Assembly (NCBI GenBank): GCA_032622095.1
Contig: CP136067.1
Span: 137,829,990-137,893,989, forward strand
Direction of reading: 5' to 3'
Origin: Siphonodentalium dalli
Taxonomy: Eukaryota > Mollusca > Scaphopoda > Gadilida > Siphonodentaliidae
Length of the DNA stretch: 64,000 nt
Positions 54,910 to 64,000 of this stretch are shown in pieces (within the stretch, counting starts at the first letter, position 1; each line of letters begins with the position of its first letter). A model generated the notes under the pieces. It was not told the origin of the DNA. It saw only the letters and a program-made list of their open reading frames with translations, and made no database searches. Both the position numbers and the translations under genes were made by a program.

Positions 54910-56345
54910 CAGGCACGTACATGGGGGGGGGGGGGGTGTAGGGTGTCTCACCCCCGATGAGGACCATAATTTTCAATAGTTGGAAATTTCATGACTCAAA
55001 TTCCCAATGTGTGCTGGTTGTATAAATTTTCCGACTCGGAATTCCAATTCTAAATAGTCGTCACAGATTTTCCAATTCCGGAATTTTTCAAATTGTTTTT
55101 TCCGACTCCGAATTCCAAACCAGGATTCTATTGTGTTTTACATTTGAGCTTTTCAAATCATGCGGTGCATTTCACTCAATATGTTGTTAACTTGTTGATA
55201 TGTATATATGTTTTTATTTTATTGTTATTATTTAAGTGTTCAAGTGACATTGCACTTATACATTAAGATCCTCTCATAGCAGTATACTAATCAGTTTCAT
55301 TTAAATTTGTCCTGCAAGGTAGCAATGTAATGTAACTGTTACAAGTTAACACACAGTCATTTGAGTAATATACATTCCAGTAATGCTCATTACCTGAACA
55401 CATATATGAAATTGAAGACAAAGCATTTCCTACAAGTTCAGACTGGTGTGTTTTACCAACCGTAGCTTCATGGTCACTAGTCTATTAGTAATGTCAAACC
55501 TCCATATATTTCTGAGGACAGCTTTAACGATATAACAATCATTCAGCATGCATAATTGTTACCATTGTGTGAGTTATAACTTGTGACTCCTTGGAATTTG
55601 AATACATGTAACTCGTTCCTCAACCATATTCTGATTAACCCTTTACCCAACAAACCGGCCAAAACCGGCCAAATAAAGCTGCAACAGCCTAAATTATCTT
55701 GGGTCTGTCTCAATAAAACCATACAAATATGGATATCATTGGAACCGGCTCATTGACAACATTGTGATGGTTACAGTTATGCCCTGTGCCAATGCATTCT
55801 CTTATATATGCGAGTCGACCATAGGTCGCCTCGCATATATAAGAGAATGCATTGGCCTAAAAAAAATCTTTTTTTAACACTTTTTACCATTTTTTCTTAC
55901 ATTCTTTAACAATTTTATAATTTTTAATGTGTTAAGCCAATGCATTCTCTTATATATGCGAGGCGACCTATGGTCGACTCGCATATATAAGAGAATGCAT
56001 TGGCACAGGGCCGTTCTGTTGGGTAAAGGGTTAATATCGTGTATAATGTACGTGTACTGCATGCACATGGTTCTCAATAAATAACACATGGATCAATGCT
56101 ATATCATGCTTGTTACTAGTGTCTTTATATACACAGTCCATGCTCTTAAAAAGAACATACAGAAACCCAAATTATTACGCCATTAAGCCAATATTGGAAT
56201 TTTGCATTACTCAAAACCAAATCCTATATAGTGGACATTTTATTAGACCAAATCCTGTATAGTTGGAAATTTTATTAGAAAAAATCCAATATAGTTGGAA
56301 ATGTTATGGTCTCACCCCCAGTTGGAACCCTTATGAACGTCCCTG
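54910..56345. mobile_element. hAT-like element with CAGGSACGTWCAT ends
   Basis: Left end CAGGCACGTACATGGGGG, right end complement CAGGGACGTTCATAAGGG, flanked by a perfect TGTGAAGC duplication (54902-54909 and 56346-56353). GTTGGAAATT words and GTGAGACC link it to the 19540 family. A TTAA MITE lies inside at 55635-56034. No transposase frame. Confidence 0.85.
55635..56034. mobile_element. TTAA MITE, family 1, full length, nested
   Basis: 400 bp from TTAACCCTTTACCCAACA to GTTGGGTAAAGGGTTAA with both dyads intact. It is the cleanest copy in the window. Inserted after the surrounding hAT-like element had landed. Confidence 0.92.
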
Positions 56346-56359
56346 TGTGAAGCGGAGGC

Positions 56360-57040
56360 TTAGTGCCTGTACACGGTTCGATTTATCGCATGGTTTTTAC
56401 TCCAAGTTCAGAACAGACCGTGTAAACACATGACATTCGTAATCTTTTACCTTGATTCATCACCGATCTGTCTGTCGAACGAATATGGTATGGACCCATT
56501 TTGCCTTATCAGACAGACGGCTTTTAATGACTTGAAGCTGTATGGAGGCAATAAATATGAAATAAGATATGTAGGATGTATGCCCTCTGTATAACAATTT
56601 GGAATTATGTTTTGTTCGGGTCACAATACACCATCATGGTGGCCAAGAAGGATGCTAATATCAAGCCAACCACCTACCAACCTATCTGTTTGGTCGCACA
56701 AAAAATAAGTAAGACATGGTACCTTGTGAGTATCTTCCACATATTATGGTATATATATATAATTATTTACTTGTAGCGAGGAATCTTAGTCTTCAGTATA
56801 TAGGTTGTGGCAATATACTCAACAATCCACAATTGAGGGTACCTAATATATAGGCATGTGCTGGATATGTCAATATCCAGTAAAGTGCACTTGACAGATT
56901 AGCTCTGGGGAACAACCATAAAATTATACTAAGTTTCTTGGCCTTCCAAGAAAATCAGATACTATAAACACAACCATCTGTTTCCACCCCTGCTGTGTGT
57001 TCTAAAAACCATGCGACAAATCGAAGCGTGTAAAGGTACT
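56360..57040. mobile_element. Candidate MITE with ACACGGTTCGATTTATCGCA ends
   Basis: ACACGGTTCGATTTATCGCA and TGGTTTTTA at 56371-56399 mirror TAAAAACCATGCGACAAATC at 57003-57022 and the CGTGT beyond. A TTA lies outside the left end; the right flank is unclear, so the target site is unresolved. No ORF. Confidence 0.6.
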
Positions 57041-57694
57041 TTAAGCTGAGCTAATAAAACGTGTTCACAAGTCTTATGCTGTCAAGACAATATCAACGAG
57101 AAGCCAATGCCACGGTACCTCTGTAGTTTAATATAATAGTTCTTGCTCCGAATTTCCGACCACTCCAAAACGTAATAACTTGATCCTATCATTCAGCGTA
57201 ACGAAGCTAGCGACGTTATCCGATGACGTTGAGAGATCTTGAGCAAAGTGTTTTCTATTCTTTCGTTTGGCACCGAGGACTCTATGCTCCCCGGAGCACT
57301 CTGTGCTTGTGATTGAGGGGAATCGATCGAACACACCCCAGTGGAGCTGTAATCAGCTTTATCACCATCGAGATGTCAGCGTTCGTAGGGACGTTGTGAT
57401 CACCCACTTCGTTAACCAATGTATAGAGTTCATTTAACAGAATTCTCGTTGACTCGATAATAACCTCCCATGACGCGGCTTGTATGAGGCAACGCTACAC
57501 AAATCAAACGAAGTAGCGCAAAGAACTCCGGGCCACTGCCTGAAGGTTATGAAATAGCAACTAAATAATTCCCCATTGGCGACATTGTTGCAGAAATGGT
57601 CATGCAGGTAACTACGATTCGGGTGGATAGTCGATTGGGACAACGACCACTCTAATGCTTAAATGTTACTGGTGAACGCCGTAGTGTTAAAATA
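57041..57694. other. No gene seen
   Basis: Closer to 45% GC than its neighbours, but the frames (57128, 57434, minus) are short and not recognised. Confidence 0.4.
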
Positions 57695-58210
57695 TGCCAA
57701 AACGTTACATCGTGGTGATTAACACTGCATAACATGTGTTTGATTTCGTGTCGGCTTGCCGGTTCCTTGCCCACATGGCCTGTACCGGCTGTTTTCTATG
57801 TTGGTACTGGGGTGCCTGTACCGACCGGTAACGGCTGATTGCTCCACGGTTTGCCGAATCGGCACCGACACCAGGCGGTATAGGCTACCGTAACCTTATT
57901 ACATTCTATACAATGAATAAATATTAACTTTTCATGACTATTGAATGATATAATGTCAGAATATGTCAAATAACGTTGTGTTGTGGTGATTTACTCGGAA
58001 ATAACACGATGTGTATTTTGTGTCTGATTGCCGGCTTCTAAATATTTCCTACATATGGCCGTACACGAAATATTTGCCATTATGTTGGTACTGGGTTGAC
58101 TGTACCGGCCGGTGGCGACAGACTGTTGGCATGCCGGTGCCAGCACTGTCGGCATGAACCAGAATCCCACTGGTGCCAGCCGGCACCAGCATGTTTACTG
58201 CATGGGTATA
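57695..58210 (+). repeat. Degenerate 271-bp tandem duplication
   Basis: ACGTT, then GTGGTGATT, GATTTCGTGTCGGCTTGCCGG, GTTGGTACTGGG and TGTACCG words start at 57702 and again at 57973. CCGGTGCCAGC-type dyads enrich the second copy. Confidence 0.6.
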
Positions 58211-58365
58211 CTTTATGAACTGAACGTCCCCATATAATTTATGATTACCACGCCCTATGGTTTATGAACTCATAGTTTATTGAAATAAATTTGAAATTAA
58301 AAAATGACCCCCATTTTTTTTGCACAAAACGAACTGCATTGGTCAGGTTAGTTGTTGCAGTATTT

Positions 58366-58455
58366 ATTCCACGAAGAATATCGACACAATGATTAAGGTT
58401 TGTAAACTAAATTCCACGAAGAATATCGACACAATGATTAAGGTTTGTAAACTAA
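58366..58455 (+). repeat. Perfect 45-bp tandem duplication
   Basis: ATTCCACGAAGAATATCGAC through TTTGTAAACTAA is repeated once with no change, so it is recent. Confidence 0.9.
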
Positions 58456-58471
58456 GAATAGTAATAATAAC

Positions 58472-58890
58472 TTGGCAATTCAAAAGGGTCGCCATAAACA
58501 GCCAAATGTGTCACTTGATGAAAGAATTTTTAGAAAATGTAACACGGAGGTTGAGAATGAAGAACACTTCCTTATGCGCTGCAACATATATGATAATATG
58601 CGTAAACACTTCTTTTGTGAGATAGGGATGACGATTGATAAATTTATTGGATTGAATGATGGCCAAAAAATCCAATAAATAATGCAAAACAACAAGCCTC
58701 CTACATGCAACATAATCTACAACGTGGTCCGGACATTTTTCAAAGAAAGGTCAAATTCTCCTGATATAATTATGAGATAGTTCCTATAGTATATATATTA
58801 TGTTGACTCATTGTTGGCATTGTTATATATATTTGTTATTTTGACATCAGTCTCGTGTTGACGTTTGATGTCATTAAACTATCTATCTAT
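58472..58890 (+). pseudogene. LINE ORF2 C-terminus and 3' end
   Basis: Frame 58472-58678 reads GRHKQPNVSLDERIFRKCN and VENEEHFLMRCNIYDNMRKH, the C-terminal Cys/His segment common at the end of reverse-transcriptase proteins of animal LINEs (DER..KCN...E.HF...C..Y...R). It ends at a normal stop. The 3' UTR runs to a short CTAT microsatellite at 58879-58890. The RT domain is missing (5' truncation). A different family from the other LINE remnants. Confidence 0.7.
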
Positions 58891-59472
58891 CCCACAATGT
58901 GAGAAATACATATTATATGATGAATCCAATAACTGTCAAGGAACCGATTCGACAGTAATATTTTGATTTTATTATTCGTTTCCGAAAAAATTATTTAACA
59001 TCCCATCTCGCGAGAACGTGGCACGTATATGTACTTCATACGAACGTGAGTTACATGGCGATAGCGGTGTGTGTAGTACGTATATAGTATATGTACATGT
59101 ATCAGCCATACATGAACTAGTAAGTATATAGTATGCGTTGCGAACTACAATTCTTCCCAAAATGATTGATCGATATGCAGAGAAGAGATATTTTTATCAT
59201 GCAGGTCCCGCGAAAGTTACAATATTTCGACGAATACGACTTGATAATGGCCGACCGTCGGTGACTCGAGATTGTCATAAGCAATCCTCCACGAGAGAGA
59301 ACGGATCGCAAATGCAATCTGGGATCTGTCACTTCTAAAGCTCTCTCGGCGTATTGACATGATTTAATGTCAATATTAGGCAGAACTTACGGTGACGATT
59401 TAAAGGCCAATGTCTCCATTATTGCATTAGTTTGATACTCCAGCAGAATGTTTACAAGGATGGGAGCGGCAC

Positions 59473-59745
59473 ATGGTCGTGGTTAGAGAGTTACAGTTTG
59501 GTGGTGGGTGTCCACCTTGATATTTTCAACTGCACCCCGCCTTGAAACACATAAAAAAACGTCCCAAGTTCACGAAATTATATTCGCACCCCTTACATCT
59601 GGTAACTCAAACTAACCAATTGTTGGAATTTTCCAACCAAACACCCCCTAAGATTGGAATATTCCCAAGTTTTGCAAATTTCGATAAAAACAATGTTGGC
59701 GGTTATAAGACACCCCTAACAACTGAACTCGCCAATAGGGCGGCA
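59473..59745 (+). repeat. Degenerate fragment of the hAT-like 19540 family
   Basis: TCGTGGTTAGAGAG, GGGTGTCCACCTTG, TTTTCAACTGCACCCC and TTGGAATTTTCCAACC follow the order of 19540. No ends are preserved. Confidence 0.55.
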
Positions 59746-59889
59746 TTTTAAATGAATTTCACCTGGATTAAAGCGGAAAGCGGAATGTTTGCCAGGTTTC
59801 AATAGGCGCAATCGTGTTGGGATTTTGCGACATTTTGGTGGGATTAAAACAGACAATCTGCTCTAGAATTTTCCCGAATTTGAGCCGTT

Positions 59890-60210
59890 GTTACGGGAAT
59901 ATAACTAAATTGTATCGGAGTGTGAGATCCAAGAAATCCGGTACGAATCCCGTTGTGGTCCCAATTAATTTCCCGGGACTAACTTTACAATGGGATATCG
60001 GGGGAAATCCACCGATATTCCGGTATGAAACCTGCTGGGGTCCCATGTCTCGGAACTAGACTAGTATTACAATGAAATATCGTCGGAATACCCGCGAGAT
60101 TCCGGTATGAATCCTGCTTGGGTCGTAAATCTCGGAACTAGACTATAATATTACAATGGGATATCTGTAGAATTCCGCCGATATTCCCGTATGAATCCCG
60201 TTAGTAATAT
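59890..60210 (+). repeat. 83-bp tandem array of CGGGAT-type units
   Basis: TACAATGGGATATC at 59986, TACAATGAAATATC at 60068 and TACAATGGGATATC at 60152; each unit also has CCGATATTCC-like, CGGTATGAAWCCTG and CTCGGAACTAGACTA words. Confidence 0.7.
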
Positions 60211-60215
60211 CTCAT

Positions 60216-61085
60216 CGTGAGAATCTGGATTATGACCCTCATCTGTATCCAAACTAATCTGGAAATAACTACTACAATAAACGTAGGATGCAAGCCGGGA
60301 TAATTTTAATGTTGAAACGAGGCAACATTGTATATAATTGTTGATGTAATTTATATAGTGATTTTGAGTTTCTGGTTGATTTCGACAGCTGATAATCTTA
60401 ATTGGTCGACGGCTGATCAGTATACTAACCTTTATTGAAGCCGAATAGATCCTGGGCATCAATATACACTGAAATGCATGCCACCGCCAACGAGATAGAC
60501 TACACACGATTTAGATGAGAATGCTGCACGTGCATATTTAAACAACATGGTGATAATAATTACGTTGAGCAGAGGTATATCAGACACCTTTCGCATAATG
60601 AACGGCGACAGATAATTATTAAGAATAGATATTTGTAGTTGTTTAGGACGTTCCAAAAAACTTTTCGCAGAATTGACGATGACGAGTCCGTTTTTTGTCA
60701 CACGCAGTAAGGAAATTACGGGTCGTGATTATCTTCTACTTAATTGTTATCAGGTCATAGATTAACGCTTTGTGTTTCGCGAGATTCTCGTGTTTCACGA
60801 CGACAAATGATTTGACTGCCACTAACAGATACACAAATTAAGGCCACATGGCGATCACATTTTAAGGACATAATCGCAGAGTAATCTCCAACAATGAGAA
60901 GCTGAGAATCATCCCGAACTTATTACTATATCATTATTTGTGAGTTTTGTTGAAAATCCAAAACCGTAATCGCAACAACGGATAGGGAAAATAACAACAA
61001 CGATTAAAAGAACATTAATTCTAGTGACGTATAGTATACCCTATTCGTAATAATTACCTGTCGTCGTCCGTTAAGCGAAATGTGT
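60216..61085. other. No gene seen
   Basis: A 118-codon minus frame (60151-60507) overlaps the array and has no recognised domain. Confidence 0.4.
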
Positions 61086-61097
61086 CTATTGATGAAA

Positions 61098-61290
61098 GAA
61101 TAAAGCTGCTTTCACATACATGCGTTTAACGCATCCGTACGCGCATCCGTACGCGCATCGTTTCGATCTCCAATGTTATCGCTGAGGCTTTCACATACCA
61201 TCCGCTTAACGCGCGTGCGTGCGTGTGCGCATAACTTTTCGCTCCGAGACCGAAAAGCTGTCCGTTTTACGCATAGCGGACAGGGGTATT
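61098..61290. repeat. CG-rich block with GCATCCGTACGCGCATC repeats
   Basis: GCTTTCACATACAT and GCTTTCACATACCA occur 80 bp apart, each followed by TTAACGC and CGTACGCGCATC or GCGTGCGTGCG. Such TTTCACA plus repeated CGC words are often seen at ends of Harbinger elements. No matching inverted end was found downstream. Confidence 0.4.
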
Positions 61291-61546
61291 CGGTGCGATG
61301 TCGTTAATCATGGGATATATATACCGTAGATATTTTGTGGTGTTTACGAATGGGAATGATATAATATGTGGGGGCGAATGCCAGCTGGAACCATGCTATC
61401 TAATCTTGGGTCAAATTAAACAAGAATGAAATAATTGTGATGGCAGTTATAGGTCAAAATATACATCAAATGACATGCCTTAATTGGTTTTGTGGGAATT
61501 AGCATTTTTGCTGGCAGTCTCTCATATAGAAGCGTATAGGTGCACC

Positions 61547-61651
61547 ATGCCCAAACACAGGTACGAAGCTTGTTTCGACGAGGAGCTGATAGATTATGTA
61601 CGCCAATTTGACAACCTGTTTAATGTTACTACGAATCGGGTAGTTGGTTGA
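61547..61651 (+). CDS. Possible MADF-domain first exon
   Basis: A short frame from ATG (context GCACCATGC) reads 34 codons and includes FDEELIDYVRQFDNLFNV, which resembles the first helix of MADF domains (acidic/hydrophobic start, LI..V..F..L). The frame ends at TGA just after CGGGTAGTTGG, where GT could be a splice donor. MADF proteins include the accessory DNA-binding proteins of PIF/Harbinger transposons, and the CG-rich block 260 bp upstream would suit such an element. No following exon or transposase was found, so it may be a remnant. Confidence 0.4.
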   Translation: MPKHRYEACFDEELIDYVRQFDNLFNVTTNRVVG

Positions 61652-62636
61652 ATGTGGACAAGGGCTAATATAATGCGCATAATTTGGGCATAACTCATGA
61701 TAACTGCATGCTTGGTTCGTGTTTAATGGAAGTAGAAGTACATTTTAATAATATGCTTTCATATCAAAATAGATAAAATGCTTATTGAATGAATATTGCT
61801 ATACACACATGTATCTATATAACATGTCGTCTTCCGTTGGTGTGACTCTTTGTTAGTTTATTGGCGCGCATACATTGTCCTCTCGTTTGAACAGACTAGT
61901 TCCTTTCCCAAATCTTAACGTGGTAACCTTATACCCTATCAGCAACATTATTCGTTGTGAAACCTAGAGGCTCCAGAAGAGTGTTTCACACCACTTTAAT
62001 ATGTGCGAACATGACACGCAACAGTAAACATACCCTCAGATTCATACGAATACCGAGTCTAGTATTTCCGCCGGATTACATTTCTCGGAAGCTTGTATTA
62101 CGTCACACCGCAACACGCTAATAGTTTCGTTTGGATTCCTTTATATTGGCGCTACTAATAGTGAGTTCTGATTGGCGCTTCTGGCGTGGAATCACGGGGT
62201 TCTAAATTAAAACTCCACGAAAGGTCATCACCCACTAGTTTATATGTGAGTGTGTACAATTTTTTGCAGACTGGATACACAGCTGTTCCCGATTTGTCAC
62301 CGTTAACACAGCGAGTCGTCAACGTATGTCGTTTATAGTGCAATGGTCGATCGATAATTGGTAAGCATATAATAAAATAATTCTTATTCCAAAACTGATG
62401 AGAATACTTCCTTGTTAATAAGCAGTACAGTGGTGTGATCTCCATGTGAAATTAATCATATGCGCGGTCTTTCCTCCACAGGAAAAACTGACAAAATGGT
62501 TGACACGACTGAAACAACTATAAACTCCAATGCACTAAACCAAAAGTATATTGTACACATCATTGGTAATGTTTATACGTTGATCAGAGATATTCTCTAT
62601 GATAATATGGAGAGTCATAGAGTGGTTCACATGACT
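61652..62636. other. No gene seen; one 30-bp direct repeat partner
   Basis: ACAGCTGTTCCCGAT and GTCACCGTTAA at 62278-62308 recur at 62935-62962, on the other side of the next MITE. Confidence 0.45.
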
Positions 62637-62916
62637 TTAACCCTTTCATGACGGGAACTGCGCTGGTACAGCATTAAATGTTATGTGTCCGTGCATTCAC
62701 TTAAATATGCGAGTCTCCCGTATGGAGCATCGCATATATGCAAGAATGCACTGGCTTACAAGGTCAAGGTAAATATTGTTAGGCCAATGCATTCTCTTAT
62801 ATATATGCGAGTCTCCGATAGGGAGCCTCGCATATAAGAGAATACACTGGCTTACAAGGTCAAGTAAATATTGTTTTTTCGCAAAATTTAGGAAGCTGCA
62901 TTCATTAAAGGGTTAT
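62637..62916. mobile_element. TTAA MITE, family 2, copy 3
   Basis: Starts TTAACCCTTTCATGACGG; the right end ATTAAAGGGTTAT has lost the last base of the terminal TTAA. It contains two TATGCGAGTCTCC dyads and GGCTTACAAGGTCAAG twice. Confidence 0.75.
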
Positions 62917-63029
62917 TTGATCTGAACATCTATACAGCTGTTCCCGATCTGTCACCGTTAAGATGGCGCTGATGCGACCTATTTTTCCAACTTCACAAAA
63001 ATATATCAGCTCCTCACATCTGGAACTTT

Positions 63030-63178
63030 AAAGGTTCAGTTTCTCAGAATAATACAGAATGAATTTTAACCTACAAAAGTCTCAAATAAATAAATGTGAC
63101 ATTTCTTCACATTACGTATAGGTGCGGGCAGCGTTAAGATCATAGCGAGGGGACTGAACTCTGTTTTGCAGCTTGTAG
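63030..63178 (-). repeat. MITE with CAAGCT...GAGTTCAGTCCCCT ends, right part
   Basis: Shares CTCAGAATAATACAGAATG and, at the other end, AGCGAGGGGACTGAACTCTG and TTGCAGCTTGT with copies 1 and 2. Confidence 0.6.
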
Positions 63179-63180
63179 GT

Positions 63181-64000
63181 ATTGTTGGATTTCGAAGGGA
63201 GACATACTTCTGAATTGGGTCACATGTCACAGAAAACAATGTTTCTAAAAATTAGATTAAATCAAACTGTATATATAGTTAAATCCCTATGAAGATCACA
63301 CTGAAGCATAATCTAATGTTGTGATCTAGTTTATTAGTTGAAATAAATTCACTTTGGAATAGAAAATGGATTTTCCAGGAAGTGTCATTTTGAAGGAAGT
63401 GTCCATAAGAACTCTATAATAGTATCTTCCAGCATACTAAACCAATACTTGCACTATATAAGTGTTCTAGCTTATCGATGAATCAAAAAAGTTTTAGCAT
63501 TTATAGCATCAATTCTGGAAGATTAATTTTCTTAAACATTTACCATGACCATCAATGTTGAGATTAGCCAACATAAATTGACGCGAATAATCAATTAATT
63601 TGTCCTCATTTACAAATGAAAAAAATAATATGAATACCAATCAAATATGGGGGAATACACAGAAGAAAGTATTACATTGATATAAATGTGAATATCATCG
63701 AGAGGGTATACCTGTACATGTGTATGTAGACGTGCATATGCATGATAATATTATGGTATAATTATTATAGTGGAATATAATGTACATGTATGTGGGACGA
63801 TTCGCTGTATATTATTATGATGTATGAGGATGTGCATTTTTCTTTGAGCCTCAGGAGTGGATCATTATCGTTTGTGCCTTTTTCTTTTTGTTAATTATAT
63901 TGATAGATTTACTATGATCTTTCTGTTATTTGTATCGAAGAGGTCATGCAATTTAATTGTGTTCGGTCGGTTGTGATAGTAGGCTTTCAAATATTTCGTT
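63181..64000. other. No gene seen
   Basis: AT-rich with ACATGTAT words at 63714 and 63782. No repeat partner noticed. Confidence 0.45.

Overview
This window looks like non-coding nuclear DNA from a marine invertebrate. It is AT-rich and has no operon-like gene packing and no long ORF. It is saturated with short transposable elements, foldbacks and tandem repeats, and it carries degenerate non-LTR retrotransposons of the CR1/Jockey-like kind. Many copies of a TACATGTA-type motif suggest a mollusc, probably a bivalve, but echinoderms and amphioxus have similar texture, so the phylum is an inference. I found no intact cellular protein gene, rRNA, tRNA, CRISPR array or operon. The only convincing coding remnants are reverse-transcriptase and zinc-knuckle pieces of four LINEs, a possible short MADF-domain start at 61547-61651, and one unassigned basic reading frame at 23614-24052 on the minus strand.

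Layout. 1-7.5 kb: TTAA-flanked MITEs whose ends begin TTAACCCTTT (piggyBac-like), two of them joined to neighbouring elements through a shared TTAA; a near-perfect 0.2-kb TA-flanked palindrome family (mariner-like); and a pair of 0.55-kb elements forming a large inverted repeat. 7.7-11.2 kb: a three-family nest (TTAA element, hAT-like MITE, LINE split by a TTAA MITE at reverse-transcriptase codons). 11.2-20.9 kb: a TAA-flanked Harbinger-like element, more palindromes, nested foldbacks, a 130-bp tandem array, and a 1.17-kb hAT-like element with a perfect 8-bp target duplication. 21-27.8 kb: the most unusual part. A pair of TTAACCCTTTGAACCC ends encloses a 370-bp tandem, a 3.98-kb element with 21-bp inverted ends, and a 387-bp tandem. 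Inside the 3.98-kb element lies an array of nine 28-bp palindromes with a regular 35/35/44-bp spacing. 28-41 kb: isolated hairpins, further TTAA elements, a LINE 3' end expanded by an ATC microsatellite, a tandem SINE-like unit, a GGCGCGCC-rich foldback and a three-layer nest at 37.5-39.4 kb. 41-53 kb: LINE remnants on the minus strand, TTAA elements, a 68-bp tandem array grown from one foldback arm, a hAT-like MITE, and degenerate minisatellites. 53.5-57 kb: two hAT-like elements with perfect 8-bp duplications, one holding a full-length TTAA MITE. 57-64 kb: tandem duplications, a LINE 3' end, a CG-rich region next to the MADF-like start, and a last TTAA MITE.

There is no set of genes working together. 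The functional story is several non-autonomous DNA-transposon groups (TTAA, TA, TAA and 8-bp target types), apparently mobilised by transposases encoded elsewhere, inserting into each other. The order of insertion can be read from the target duplications.
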